Below, piece after piece: positions 26,824-35,677 of a stretch of DNA of 64,000 bases; the first letter of the stretch is position 1, and every line of letters starts with the position of its first letter. Origin of the DNA: Pelomonas cellulosilytica (GTDB lineage Bacteria; Pseudomonadota; Gammaproteobacteria; Burkholderiales; Burkholderiaceae_C); assembly GCF_021353265.1 (NCBI RefSeq), contig NZ_JAJTWU010000004.1:369013-433012 (forward strand), written 5' to 3'. Under the pieces are notes generated by a model. The model made no database searches. It saw only the letters and a list, made by a program, of their open reading frames with translations, and had not been told where the DNA came from. The position numbers and the translations under genes are program-made.

Positions 26824-28205
26824 AGCGCCGCACGACGCTAGGTACGTTGGCCCTGCTGCTGAAGGCGCCTACATCGCTCGCTGCCGGCAGCCAGACCAGC
26901 ATCGTCGCGGTGCGCGTGTGGCCCGCGACCGACTACACGCGCGTGACGATCGAGTCGGACCAGGCACTGGCGGCCAGACACTTCCTCGTCGACTCGCCGC
27001 ATCGCCTCGTCATCGACGTCGACGGCCTCACGCTCAGTCCGGGCTTGCGCGAGCTGATCGGCAAGGTCAAGGCCGACGACCCCTACATCGCCGGCGTGCG
27101 CGTGGGCCAGAACACGCCCACCGTCGTGCGCATCGTGCTGGACCTGAAGCAGGCCGTCGCACCGCAGATCTTCACGCTCGCGCCGGTGGCGGCCTACAAG
27201 CATCGCCTCGTCTTCGACCTGCGCCCGCGCGTGGAGGCCGACCCGCTGGTGGCGCTGGCCCAGGAGAACAACAAGCCGCCGGCCGCCGCGCACCGCGCAG
27301 AGGCCGCGGCCAGCGCCGTCAACGACGCGCTGGAGGAGCTGATCCAGAAGATCGAGCGCCCGCCCACGCCGCCCGCCGCTGCGCCCGTGCCGCCCCCGGT
27401 AGCCGCGGCGCCCAAGCCGGCGTCATCGCCCGAGACCCGGCCCGCACACCCGCCAGTGCCGGCCGCGGCGGCCGCCACGATGGACCGTCTGATCGTCATC
27501 GCGCTGGACCCCGGCCACGGTGGCGAAGACCCGGGCGCCGTCGGCCCCTCCGGTCTGAAGGAAAAGGACGTGGTGTTGTCCGTGGGCTTGAAGCTGCGCG
27601 AGCGGCTGGAAGCCAACCCCAACATCCGCGTGCTGATGACGCGCGATGCCGACTTCTTCGTGCCACTGCAGGACCGCGTGCGCAAGGCACGGCGCGTGCA
27701 GGCCGACCTGTTCGTGTCCATTCACGCCGACGCGTTCCTGACGCCGCAGGCGCGCGGCGCGTCGGTCTTCGCGCTCAGCGACGGTGCGGCGACGAGTGCC
27801 GCCGCGCGCTGGATGGCCAACAAGGAGAACGCGGCCGACCTGGTGGGCGGCGTCAATGTCGGTGCGGCCACCAACGACGCCAACGTGCTGCGCGCGCTGC
27901 TGGACATGAGCACGACGGCCCAGATCAAGGACAGCCTGAAGCTGGGTGGCGAGGTGCTGGGGCAGATCGGCAAGGTCGGCAAGCTGCACAAGGCCAAGGT
28001 GGAGCAGGCGGGCTTTGCGGTGCTGAAGGCGCCGGACATCCCGAGCATCCTGGTGGAGACGGCGTTCATCTCCAACCCAGAGGAAGAGAAGAAGCTGGCG
28101 GACCCGGACTACCAGGACAAGCTGGTGGACGCGCTGGCGTCGGGTATCGCGAAGTACTTTGCGAAGAACCCGCCGATGGTGAGGAAGCGAAGTACGACGT
28201 TGTGA
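26820..28205 (+). CDS. amiC: N-acetylmuramoyl-L-alanine amidase AmiC
   Basis: 461-residue cell-wall amidase that splits daughter-cell peptidoglycan. The GTG start at 26820 overlaps the tsaE stop (GTGA). A signal-like N terminus (TLALLLKAPTSLAAG), then an AMIN domain (residues about 25-130: VRVWPATDYTRVTIESD...), a Pro/Ala linker, and a zinc amidase_3 domain with IALDPGHGGEDPGAVG (His), GLKEKDVVLSV (Glu), FVSIHADAF (His) and ILVETAFISN (Glu). All zinc and catalytic residues are present. AMIN targets it to the septum or outer membrane. Confidence 0.92.
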   Translation: MKRRTTLGTLALLLKAPTSLAAGSQTSIVAVRVWPATDYTRVTIESDQALAARHFLVDSPHRLVIDVDGLTLSPGLRELIGKVKADDPYIAGVRVGQNTPTVVRIVLDLKQAVAPQIFTLAPVAAYKHRLVFDLRPRVEADPLVALAQENNKPPAAAHRAEAAASAVNDALEELIQKIERPPTPPAAAPVPPPVAAAPKPASSPETRPAHPPVPAAAAATMDRLIVIALDPGHGGEDPGAVGPSGLKEKDVVLSVGLKLRERLEANPNIRVLMTRDADFFVPLQDRVRKARRVQADLFVSIHADAFLTPQARGASVFALSDGAATSAAARWMANKENAADLVGGVNVGAATNDANVLRALLDMSTTAQIKDSLKLGGEVLGQIGKVGKLHKAKVEQAGFAVLKAPDIPSILVETAFISNPEEEKKLADPDYQDKLVDALASGIAKYFAKNPPMVRKRSTTL

Positions 28206-28444
28206 CTGTGTGGACGGGCGAGCACAGGTTCCCGTTGGTTGGGCAACCCGGTTGGGATCGTTGGGATCCGGTTCATTGACGCGGTGCTGAGGTTGCCGCG
28301 AGTCCGGCGCGAAGGACGGGACTCACGGCAAGCCCAGCACCACACAGAGCCGCCGTCGCGACTCAGCCCAAGATCCCCGCGAGCAGAGAACGAAGAGACA
28401 CGGAAACAAGGCCGCTGTAAGCCTTCAGGCAAGGCGTCGTCAGG

Positions 28445-28463
28445 AAAAGCCGGCATCTCCGGC
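28445..28463 (-). terminator. Possible terminator after ybdD-cstA
   Basis: On the minus strand, GCCGG-AGATG-CCGGC (28463 down to 28449) forms a short perfect stem followed by four T (28448-28445), 17 bp after the ybdD stop. The stem is only 5 bp, so termination may be weak. The rest of the 275-bp gap to amiC shows no gene. Confidence 0.45.
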
Positions 28464-28479
28464 GTTCTGCCACTGGATC

Positions 28480-28683
28480 TCAGCAGCACTTCCCGACTCG
28501 CGCGCTGTAGCGCGCCGCCTGCCTCTCCCTGAAGAACTCTTCGTAAGTCATCGGCTGCCGCTCCGGATGCGTCGCCTGATGGTGCGCGAGGTACGAGCCA
28601 TAGTCCGGCACGCCCACCATCAGCCGCAGGCTCTGCGTCAGGTAGCGGCCGGCCTCGGCCAGGTCACGGCGCAGCTCACGCAT
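28480..28683 (-). CDS. YbdD/YjiX family small protein
   Basis: 67 residues, DUF466 family: the consensus GxxDYxxYxxHxxxxHPxxxPxxxxEFFRxRxxxRY is visible as GVPDYGSYLAHHQATHPERQ and MTYEEFFRERQAARY. In enteric bacteria the homologues (YbdD, YjiX) sit beside and are co-expressed with the CstA/BtsT pyruvate transporters and help their activity. Here it overlaps the cstA stop by 8 nt, in the same order. Confidence 0.9.
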   Translation of the reverse strand: MRELRRDLAEAGRYLTQSLRLMVGVPDYGSYLAHHQATHPERQPMTYEEFFRERQAARYSARVGKCC

Positions 28684-30742
28684 GTTGGGCTTCCGCCGGC
28701 ATCGGCACGAAATCGCTTTCCTTGGCCGTCGGGCGACCGGTGCGGCGCGCCGCGAGGATGGTCTTGATGCTGTAGACCAGCACGCTCAGCACGACGCCCA
28801 TGAACAGCGCGCACAGCGCCGCATCCAGCCGGTCGTTGAAGACGACGCGCGACATCGCGTCCAGCGTCTTGGCCGGTGCCAGCACCTTGCCCTCGGCAAT
28901 CGCGGCAGCGTATTTGTCCGCGTGCGCCAGGAAGCCCAGCTTGGGGTCGGCCGAGAAGATCTTCAGCCAGCCAGCCGACATCGTGCAGACAAGCAGCCAG
29001 GCCGCGGGAACAGCCGTCACCCACGCATAGCGGTCCTTTTTCATCTTGAAGATGACGACCGTGCCCAGCAGCAGCGCGACGGCAGCCAGCATCTGGTTGG
29101 CGATGCCGAACAGCGGCCACAGCGTGTTGATGCCGCCCAGCGGATCAACGACGCCCTGGTACAGGAAATAGCCCCAGGCCGCGACGCACAGGCCGGTGGC
29201 GATGAGGTTGGCCACCCAGCTCTCGGTACGCTTGAGCGAAGGCACGAAGCTGCCCAGCAGGTCCTGCAACATGAAGCGGCCGGCGCGCGTGCCGGCGTCC
29301 ACGGCGGTCAGGATGAACAGCGCCTCGAACAGGATCGCGAAGTGGTACCAGAAGGCCATCATGGCCTTGCCGCCGATGACCTGGTGCAGGATCTCGGCCA
29401 TGCCCACGGCGAGCGTCGGCGCGCCGCCGGCCCGGGCCAGGATGGTCTTCTCGCCGACGTCGGCGGCCGTCTGCGTCAGCATGTCGGGCGTGACGACGAA
29501 ACCCCAGGTCGACAGCGTCTGCGCGACGGTCGCCACATCCTTGCCGACCACCGCAGCCGGGCTGTTCATCGCGAAGTAGACGCCCGGCTCGATGCACGAG
29601 GCGGCCACCAGTGCCATCACGGCGACGAAGCTCTCCGCCAACATGCCGCCGTAGCCGATGTAGCGGGCGTGCGTCTCGTTCTCCAGCAGCTTGGGCGTCG
29701 TGCCCGACGAGATCAGCGCATGGAAGCCCGACACCGCGCCGCAGGCGATGGTGATGAACAGGAACGGGAACAGGTTCCCCGCCCAGACCGGGCCGCCACC
29801 GGCGGCGAACTGCGTCAGCGCCGGCATCTTCAGCGGCGGCGCGACGATGACGATGCCGATGGCCAGCGCGACGATGGTGCCGATCTTCAGGAAGGTGGAC
29901 AGGTAGTCGCGCGGCGCCAGCAGCAGCCACACGGGAATGCAGGCGGCGATGAAGCCGTAGGCGATCAGCGCCCAGACCAGGTTGACCGGCGTCAGCGTGA
30001 ACAGCGGTGCGAGCGTCGGGCTCTCGCTGACGGCCTGGCCGCCGAAGATGGCCGCCATCAGCAGCACGAAGCCGATGACCGACACCTCGCCGATGCGGCC
30101 CGGGCGGATGAAGCGCAGGTAGACGCCCATGAACAGCGCGACTGGGATGGTCGCCGCGACCGTGAACAGGCCCCACGGCGAATCGGCCAGCGCCTTCACG
30201 ACGATCAGCGCCAGCACCGCAAGGATGATGATCATGATCATGAACGCGCCGAACAGCGCGATCAGCCCCGGCACCGTGCCCATCTCCTGCTTGACGAGGT
30301 CGCCCAGCGACCGACCGTCACGGCGCGTGGAGATGAACAGCACGATGAAATCCTGCACCGCGCCGGCAAAGACGACGCCGGCCAGGATCCACAGCAGGCC
30401 CGGCAGGTAGCCCATCTGCGCCGCGAGCACCGGGCCCACGAGCGGGCCAGCGCCGGCGATGGCTGCGAAGTGGTGGCCGTACAGCACGTGCTTGTTCGTC
30501 GGCACGTAATCCAGCCCGTCGTTGTACTTCCAGGCAGGCGTCTGGCGATTGGCGTCCAGCCCGAGCACCTTGTTCGCGATGAACAGGCTGTAGTAGCGGT
30601 ACGCGATCAGGTAGGTGCACAGCGCGGCGGCCACCACCCACAGCGCACTGATCGTCTCGCCGCGGCTCAGGGCCACGGTGGCAAACGATACGGCGCCAAG
30701 GATGGCAACGCCCGCCCAGGCAAGGTGGCGGCGCAGATTCAT
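28676..30742 (-). CDS. cstA: Carbon starvation protein A / pyruvate-type transporter
   Basis: 688-residue inner-membrane protein of the CstA/BtsT family with about 16-18 hydrophobic helices. Early signature motifs are AYRYYSLFIANKVLGLDANR, TNKHVLYGHHFAAIAGAGPL then VGPVLAAQMGYLPG, and later SGTTPKLLENETHARYIGYG. CstA/BtsT proteins import pyruvate or peptides with protons under carbon stress. The ATG at 30742 has AGGAGACAAACCCC upstream. It is followed by ybdD, the usual partner. Confidence 0.93.
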   Translation of the reverse strand: MNLRRHLAWAGVAILGAVSFATVALSRGETISALWVVAAALCTYLIAYRYYSLFIANKVLGLDANRQTPAWKYNDGLDYVPTNKHVLYGHHFAAIAGAGPLVGPVLAAQMGYLPGLLWILAGVVFAGAVQDFIVLFISTRRDGRSLGDLVKQEMGTVPGLIALFGAFMIMIIILAVLALIVVKALADSPWGLFTVAATIPVALFMGVYLRFIRPGRIGEVSVIGFVLLMAAIFGGQAVSESPTLAPLFTLTPVNLVWALIAYGFIAACIPVWLLLAPRDYLSTFLKIGTIVALAIGIVIVAPPLKMPALTQFAAGGGPVWAGNLFPFLFITIACGAVSGFHALISSGTTPKLLENETHARYIGYGGMLAESFVAVMALVAASCIEPGVYFAMNSPAAVVGKDVATVAQTLSTWGFVVTPDMLTQTAADVGEKTILARAGGAPTLAVGMAEILHQVIGGKAMMAFWYHFAILFEALFILTAVDAGTRAGRFMLQDLLGSFVPSLKRTESWVANLIATGLCVAAWGYFLYQGVVDPLGGINTLWPLFGIANQMLAAVALLLGTVVIFKMKKDRYAWVTAVPAAWLLVCTMSAGWLKIFSADPKLGFLAHADKYAAAIAEGKVLAPAKTLDAMSRVVFNDRLDAALCALFMGVVLSVLVYSIKTILAARRTGRPTAKESDFVPMPAEAQHA

Positions 30743-30889
30743 GGGGTTTGTCTCCTGTGCGGCGCACGCCTCGACGGGGGCGTATGGCCGTCCGGACAGT
30801 CTCGGCAAACTGCGCGCCCGGCACATCGTCCATGCCACGCAGGCCCGCCGCGCGGCATCACCTAAGGGTCAACCCCGATCCCGGACCGT

Positions 30890-32185
30890 TCAGGCCGGCG
30901 CTGCGACAGCCTGGCGCCGCGGCTGCACCCGCCAACCGTAGACGCACAGCGTCGCCACGAGGCTCAGCAGCGCCGCGCCGGACATCCACAGCCCCGGCAC
31001 CGCGCGGTTGCCGGTGGTGTCGATCAGCCAGGTGCACACCAGCGGCGTGAAGCCGCCGAACAGCGCGGTCGCGATGCTGTACGCCAGCGAGAAGCCCGCC
31101 GTGCGGATATGCGCGGGCACCACCTCCGTCAGCGCCGCGATGGTGGCCCCGTTGTAGCTGGCGTACAAGAAGGACAGCCACAGCTCCACCGCCAGCATGC
31201 GGCCAAGGCTGGGGCCGCTGACCAGCCAGGCCATCATCGGGTAGGCGGTCAGCACGGTCAGCGCGGTCGCCACCACCATCACCGGCGCGCGGCCGATGCG
31301 GTCCGACAGGCCGCCCATGACGGGCAGCCACAGCAGGTTGGACAGCCCCACCGCCAGCGTCACCAGCAGGCTCTCGGTCGTGGACAGTTTCAGCACCGCC
31401 TTGCCGAACGTGGGCGTATAGACGGTGATCAGGTAGAACGACACCGTCGTCATGACGACCAGCAGCGTACCCAGGCCGATGACGCGCCAGTGCAGGCCCA
31501 GGCCTTGCAGCGTCTGACGGAAGGTCGGCCGGTGCGTGCTGGCCTTGAAGGCCTCGGTCTCCTGCAGCTGGCGGCGGATGACGAAGATGGCCGGGACGAT
31601 CAGGCAGCCGATGAAGAACGGGATGCGCCAGCCCCAGGCGTCCAGCGCGGCGCGGTCCATCACGGTGTTCAGGCCGAAGCCCAGCAGCGCCGAGACGACG
31701 ATGGCCATTTGCTGGCTGGCCGACTGCCAGGCGACGAAGAAGCCACGCCGGCCCGGCGGCGCGATCTCGGCCAAGTAGACCGACACACCGCCCAGCTCCA
31801 CGCCCGCCGACAGCCCCTGCAGCAGCCGACCGAGCAGCACCAGCGCGGGTGCCAGCAGGCCGATGCTGTCGTAGCCCGGCACGAAGGCCACCAGCGCCGT
31901 GCCGGCGGCCATGATGGCCAGCGTCACCAGCAGGCCGCGGCGGCGCCCGACGCGGTCCACGTAGGCGCCCAGCACCACGGCGCCGAGCGGCCGCATCAGA
32001 AAGCCGGCGCCAAAGGTCGCGAAGGTCAGCATCAACGACGCGAACTCGCTGCCCGCCGGGAAGAAGGCCCGCGCGATGGCCGTCGCGTAGAAGCCGAACA
32101 GGAAGAAGTCGTACATCTCGATGAAGTTGCCGCTGGTCACGCGGATCACTGCACCGAGGCGCGAACGTGAGGGTTGAGAGGTCAT
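30890..32185 (-). CDS. MFS metabolite:H+ symporter (MHS family)
   Basis: 431-residue transporter with twelve predicted helices. The MHS-type opening [20 protein letters not shown], the loop motif [17 protein letters not shown] and its C-terminal counterpart [16 protein letters not shown] are clear; [13 protein letters not shown] is also characteristic. Relatives move citrate, tricarballylate, alpha-ketoglutarate, proline-betaine or shikimate with protons. It lies in tandem with a ModA-like binding protein and a divergent LysR regulator, which may set its substrate. Start at 32185 preceded by CCAGGAGACACC. Confidence 0.88.
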   Translation of the reverse strand: MTSQPSRSRLGAVIRVTSGNFIEMYDFFLFGFYATAIARAFFPAGSEFASLMLTFATFGAGFLMRPLGAVVLGAYVDRVGRRRGLLVTLAIMAAGTALVAFVPGYDSIGLLAPALVLLGRLLQGLSAGVELGGVSVYLAEIAPPGRRGFFVAWQSASQQMAIVVSALLGFGLNTVMDRAALDAWGWRIPFFIGCLIVPAIFVIRRQLQETEAFKASTHRPTFRQTLQGLGLHWRVIGLGTLLVVMTTVSFYLITVYTPTFGKAVLKLSTTESLLVTLAVGLSNLLWLPVMGGLSDRIGRAPVMVVATALTVLTAYPMMAWLVSGPSLGRMLAVELWLSFLYASYNGATIAALTEVVPAHIRTAGFSLAYSIATALFGGFTPLVCTWLIDTTGNRAVPGLWMSGAALLSLVATLCVYGWRVQPRRQAVAAPA

Positions 32186-32253
32186 GGTGTCTCCTGGGGG
32201 ATCGGGGATCGGCACCGTCTTCGCGGGCCTTGGGTGGTGGGGAACGGGCGGCG

Positions 32254-33063
32254 TCAGCGCACGACGGGCTCCAGGCCGGCGGCGCGGATGGCCGGAGCGC
32301 TGTCGCGGCCGGTCAGGAAGTCCAGGTAGCGCTCGGCGGCCTGCGGCCGGCGGCTGCGGGCCACGCGAGCGGCCGCATAGGGCGTCACGCGCTGCAGTTC
32401 GGCTGGCAGGTCGCCGACGATGTCGATGCCACGCACCGGCTGCAGCTCGCTGCGCTGCTGGCAGCCGAACGCCGCCTCATGCCGCGCCAGGATCTCACCG
32501 ACCGGCGTGGCCGGGATCTGCCGGCCCTTGGCCTTCACATCGGCCTCGATGCCGAGCCGGGCCAGCAGCTCGCCCTGGATGTACTGGCCGCTGGCGCTGT
32601 CCGACCACGCGACCGACGGCGCCTGCAGGAACGCCTGCTTCACCTGCGCCACGTCGTCCAGTGGCACGGTGGGCTCACCGGATGGCACCGCGCAGGCGAT
32701 GCGGGACAACGCCAGCCGTCGCTTGCTGCCAGGCACAAGCCAGCCATCGGCCATCAGGTGGTCAAGCGCCGGCTCCACCATGACGACCACATCGATCGCC
32801 TCGCCGCGGGCCAGCCGCGCGGGAATGGCACCTGCCGTGTCGCCCATCGACGGGCCGAACACCTGCTTCACCGGCACGGCACCGGCCTGCGTCTCATAGA
32901 TGGGTGACAAGGCCTTGAAGGCCTCGGCAAAGCCACCCGACGACACGACGACCAGGCCGTCGTCCGCCACGGCCGGCGCCGCGGCGCCGGCTGCGGCGAA
33001 GCCCGTCAGCAACAACCCCATCGCAGCGCGACGAACGGCAAGAGGAGCGGACAGCAAAGACAT
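32254..33063 (-). CDS. ModA-like periplasmic substrate-binding protein
   Basis: 269 residues with a signal peptide ([18 protein letters not shown]). The mature part resembles molybdate/tungstate-type extracellular solute-binding domains: [60 protein letters not shown], and a final [19 protein letters not shown]. No ABC permease or ATPase is adjacent; it may serve as a receptor or enzyme-like protein for the neighbouring symporter or act alone. Ligand identity is unproven. Divergent from the LysR gene. Confidence 0.75.
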   Translation of the reverse strand: MSLLSAPLAVRRAAMGLLLTGFAAAGAAAPAVADDGLVVVSSGGFAEAFKALSPIYETQAGAVPVKQVFGPSMGDTAGAIPARLARGEAIDVVVMVEPALDHLMADGWLVPGSKRRLALSRIACAVPSGEPTVPLDDVAQVKQAFLQAPSVAWSDSASGQYIQGELLARLGIEADVKAKGRQIPATPVGEILARHEAAFGCQQRSELQPVRGIDIVGDLPAELQRVTPYAAARVARSRRPQAAERYLDFLTGRDSAPAIRAAGLEPVVR

Positions 33064-33159
33064 GGTTGTGACGCGGAAACACCGCCGTGGACTGGGGACC
33101 CGACGATCTTGGGCGGTGCCAAAGAGAAACTCCAGTGCAATGTTTAGTACGATCGATGC

Positions 33160-34056
33160 ATGGAAAGCAACGGTCTTGATCTGGACCAGCTCCGCGCCTT
33201 CATCGCCGTGGCGGACCACCTCAGCTTCCGAGAGGCGGCGGAGGCCTTGCATCTGTCGCCACCGGCGCTGAGCCGGCGCATTGAACGGCTGGAAGAGCGT
33301 GTAGGCGCGAGGCTGCTGGAGCGCACGTCGCGCTCGGTGCAACTCTCGTCCGTCGGCGAAGCGTTTCTCGACCGTGTCCGCCGCGTGCTGGAAGACCTCG
33401 ATGGCGCGGTGCTGGGCGTGCATGAGCTGGCCTCGGGTCACCAGGGCCGCATCACCGTCGCGGCCATCCCGTCGGCGGCCACCGGCTTCGTGCCGCGCGC
33501 GCTGGTGCGGCTGGCGGACGCCTACCCGGGCGTGCGCATGCGGCTGATGGACGGGTCGCTGCAGGAGACGACGTTGGCCGTGCTGGGTGGGCAGGCCGAC
33601 CTCGGTATCTGCTTCGACGATGCGCCCATCGCCGGCCTGCAAACCGCGCCGCTGGGGCCCGACCCCTATGTCCTCGCCCTGCCCCCGAACCACCCCTGGG
33701 CCACGCGCGACGCCGCCCGGCTGGAGGAGCTGATCGACCAGCCGCTGGTGGGCCTGGGCGGCGCCAGTGGTAACCGCCAGCTGCTGGACGCGCAGCTCAA
33801 GCGGCTGGGGTTGCAGCTCACCGTTCGCCATGAGGCGGCGCACCTGCAAGCGGTGCTGGGCCTGGTGGCCGCCGGGCTCGGCGTGGCGCTCGTGCCCCGG
33901 CTGGCCGTGGCACCCGGCCCGGCCGGCGTGCGCGTGCTTTCGCTCGAAGGTCGCCCGCTGAGCCGGGCACTGGCCGTGTGCTGGTCGGCGTCGCGGCGCC
34001 TCACGCCGCTGGCGCAGCGCCTCGTTCCGCTGCTGCGCGACGCATTCGAGGCCTGA
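33160..34056 (+). CDS. LysR-family transcriptional regulator
   Basis: 298 residues. N-terminal winged HTH: LDLDQLRAFIAVADHLSFRE then ALHLSPPALSRRIERLEERV (residues about 7-60), followed by a periplasmic-binding-like effector domain (ITVAAIPSAATGFVPRALVR onward). It is transcribed away from the binding-protein and symporter genes with a 96-bp spacer, the classic layout for a LysR regulator that controls its divergent neighbours. The spacer holds TTTAGTACGATCGATGC near the start; the exact operator was not identified. Confidence 0.9.
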   Translation: MESNGLDLDQLRAFIAVADHLSFREAAEALHLSPPALSRRIERLEERVGARLLERTSRSVQLSSVGEAFLDRVRRVLEDLDGAVLGVHELASGHQGRITVAAIPSAATGFVPRALVRLADAYPGVRMRLMDGSLQETTLAVLGGQADLGICFDDAPIAGLQTAPLGPDPYVLALPPNHPWATRDAARLEELIDQPLVGLGGASGNRQLLDAQLKRLGLQLTVRHEAAHLQAVLGLVAAGLGVALVPRLAVAPGPAGVRVLSLEGRPLSRALAVCWSASRRLTPLAQRLVPLLRDAFEA

Positions 34057-34196
34057 GCGGCAAGGGGCGGCCGTCCCCGCCCCGCGCGCCGGAACACCTG
34101 CTTACGACCCCGCAGGCCCGGCCGTCAACGTGCGGCGGCCGCTGGCGTTGTTCCCTCACGCCAGGCTCTTTTGCCGGGCGCTGCAGGAGGTTTTCC

Positions 34197-34583
34197 ATGA
34201 TCCGCTCCCTCGCCACCGCCGCCGTGATGACCGCCGCACTTGCCGCCGCTCCCGGCGCCCAGGCCGGCACGCACTGGTCCATCGGCGTGGGCATCAACCT
34301 GCCCCCGGCCGACATCGTCGTGACCAACGCCCCCCGCTACGTGGCCCCCGCGCCGGTCTACTACGAGCCGCCGCCCGTCGTCTACGTGCCCGCGCCGCGC
34401 TATGTGCAGCGCGAGGTCTACTACGCCCCGCCGCCCCCGCCGCGTGTGGTCTACGAGACCTCGTACCGTCAGTGGGACCGTCATCACTGGGATGACCGCC
34501 GGTGGGACGACCGGCGCTGGGAGCATGAGCGCCGCGAGCGCCACGAGCACTGGGACGGCGAAGGCCCGCGCCGCGGTCGCTGA
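34197..34583 (+). CDS. Exported Pro/Tyr-rich protein with a His/Arg/Trp tail
   Basis: 128 residues with a signal peptide (TAAVMTAALAAAPGAQA). The mature part has a YxPPPVVYVPAPRY-type Pro/Val/Tyr-rich stretch (residues about 40-85), then a basic-aromatic tail with WDDRRWDDRRWEHERRERHE, containing a tandem DDRRW repeat. GCAGGAGG lies 6 nt before the ATG. Similar low-complexity exported proteins are common in Burkholderiales, but their function is not known. Convergent with the DUF4124 gene. Confidence 0.7.
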   Translation: MIRSLATAAVMTAALAAAPGAQAGTHWSIGVGINLPPADIVVTNAPRYVAPAPVYYEPPPVVYVPAPRYVQREVYYAPPPPPRVVYETSYRQWDRHHWDDRRWDDRRWEHERRERHEHWDGEGPRRGR

Positions 34584-34595
34584 AGCGGCCCGCGC

Positions 34596-35048
34596 CTAAC
34601 GGCAGAACCGCTTGACGTCGCCCTGCGCGACCTCGCGGTCGTAGCCGTCGATCGGCGCGCCGTTGCCGTGCCGCAGCTTGCCATCCAGCACGTCGCGGGC
34701 CAGCGCGCAGCGGGACGCGTCACTGCCGTTCTCCCTGCCACCGGACTCGGAGCCTTGCGATGACGGGCCGGCCTGCGGCCCCGCGGAGGCGCCCGCCGGC
34801 GCTGAAGCCTTGCGCGCCGGCCAACTCCAGCCAGGTGGTGCCGGCGATTCAGCGCTGGGCGGCACGGGCGGCACGGGCGGCGTGGGCGCCACCTTGACCT
34901 GCTGGGTCGGCTTGCCGTCGGCGGCGTCCTTGCGGTCGCCGTAGTGGACGCGTCCCTGCGCGTCGGTCCACTTGTAGATCTGCGCTCCGCAGCCGCCCGC
35001 AGCCAACCCCAGGGCCAGGCCGGTCAGCCAGATGACGCTTGTGTTCAT
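34596..35048 (-). CDS. DUF4124-domain protein, probable lipoprotein
   Basis: 150 residues. The N terminus ends in LALGLAAGGC, a plausible lipobox, immediately followed by AQIYKWTDAQGRVHYGDRKD, the DUF4124 consensus (Y-x-W-x-D-x-x-G-x-x-x-Y-x-D). A Pro/Ser/Gly linker leads to a Cys-containing C-terminal segment (CALARDVLDGKLRHGNGAPI...RFC). Function unknown. Its start overlaps the response-regulator stop by 4 nt, so it may be the last gene of that operon. Confidence 0.8.
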   Translation of the reverse strand: MNTSVIWLTGLALGLAAGGCGAQIYKWTDAQGRVHYGDRKDAADGKPTQQVKVAPTPPVPPVPPSAESPAPPGWSWPARKASAPAGASAGPQAGPSSQGSESGGRENGSDASRCALARDVLDGKLRHGNGAPIDGYDREVAQGDVKRFCR

Positions 35049-35677
35049 GGATGGTCTCCTTGCCGGGCATGCTCCACGGCATACCGGATCAGCTCGGCCT
35101 GGCCGTCCAGGTCCAGCTTGCGTTTGATGCTCTGGCGATGGGCCTCCACCGTGCGGACGGACAGGTCCAGCTGACGCGCAATCTGCTTGCTGGAAGCGCC
35201 CTGCCCAAGCAGGCTGAGGATCTCGCTCTCGCGCGGAGTCAGCACGGGCTTCGGCGCCTGGCCGCGGAACAACCGGCCGGACACGGCGGCGCTGAGGAAG
35301 GTGCCGCCCGCCGCCACCGCGTCGATGGCCGAAACGATCTCTGCGGCCGGCGCGTCCTTCAGCACATAGCCGCGCGCGCCTGCCTGCAGCGCGCGCTGCA
35401 CGTACTCCGGGTTGTCGTACATGCTGAACATCAGCAGCTTGATGGCGGGCTGGGCCGCCAGCATCTCTGCACCCAGCGCGATGCCGCTGACTTCTTTCAA
35501 GCCGACGTCCATCAGCACCACGTCGGGCCGCGTGCGGGCCAGTTCGGCCAGCGCCTCGGTGCGGCCACCGGCCTCGCCAACCACCTCGAAGCGCGGCACG
35601 GCCGCCAGCCGCGCGACCAGCCCTTCCCGCACCATCGGGTGGTCGTCGACAAGCAGGATGCGGATGGGCGGGTTCAT
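35045..35677 (-). CDS. NarL/FixJ-family response regulator
   Basis: 210 residues from the ATG at 35677. The receiver domain has the acidic pair in LLVDDHPMVREGL and phospho-acceptor D57 in VVLMDVGLKE, with Lys in YVLKDAPAAEIV; the C-terminal LuxR-type HTH reads LTPRESEILSLLGQGASSKQ then IARQLDLSVRTVEAHRQSIK. It is the probable partner of the upstream cache-domain kinase (4-nt overlap). Its targets are unknown but may include neighbouring carboxylate transport genes; that is inference. Confidence 0.93.
   Translation of the reverse strand: MNPPIRILLVDDHPMVREGLVARLAAVPRFEVVGEAGGRTEALAELARTRPDVVLMDVGLKEVSGIALGAEMLAAQPAIKLLMFSMYDNPEYVQRALQAGARGYVLKDAPAAEIVSAIDAVAAGGTFLSAAVSGRLFRGQAPKPVLTPRESEILSLLGQGASSKQIARQLDLSVRTVEAHRQSIKRKLDLDGQAELIRYAVEHARQGDHP

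Noticed and set aside
28682-30865. A 727-codon plus-strand open frame opposite cstA
   Set aside because: Low-complexity His/Gln/Arg/Asp composition; the minus strand encodes an intact CstA with ybdD in the expected position.
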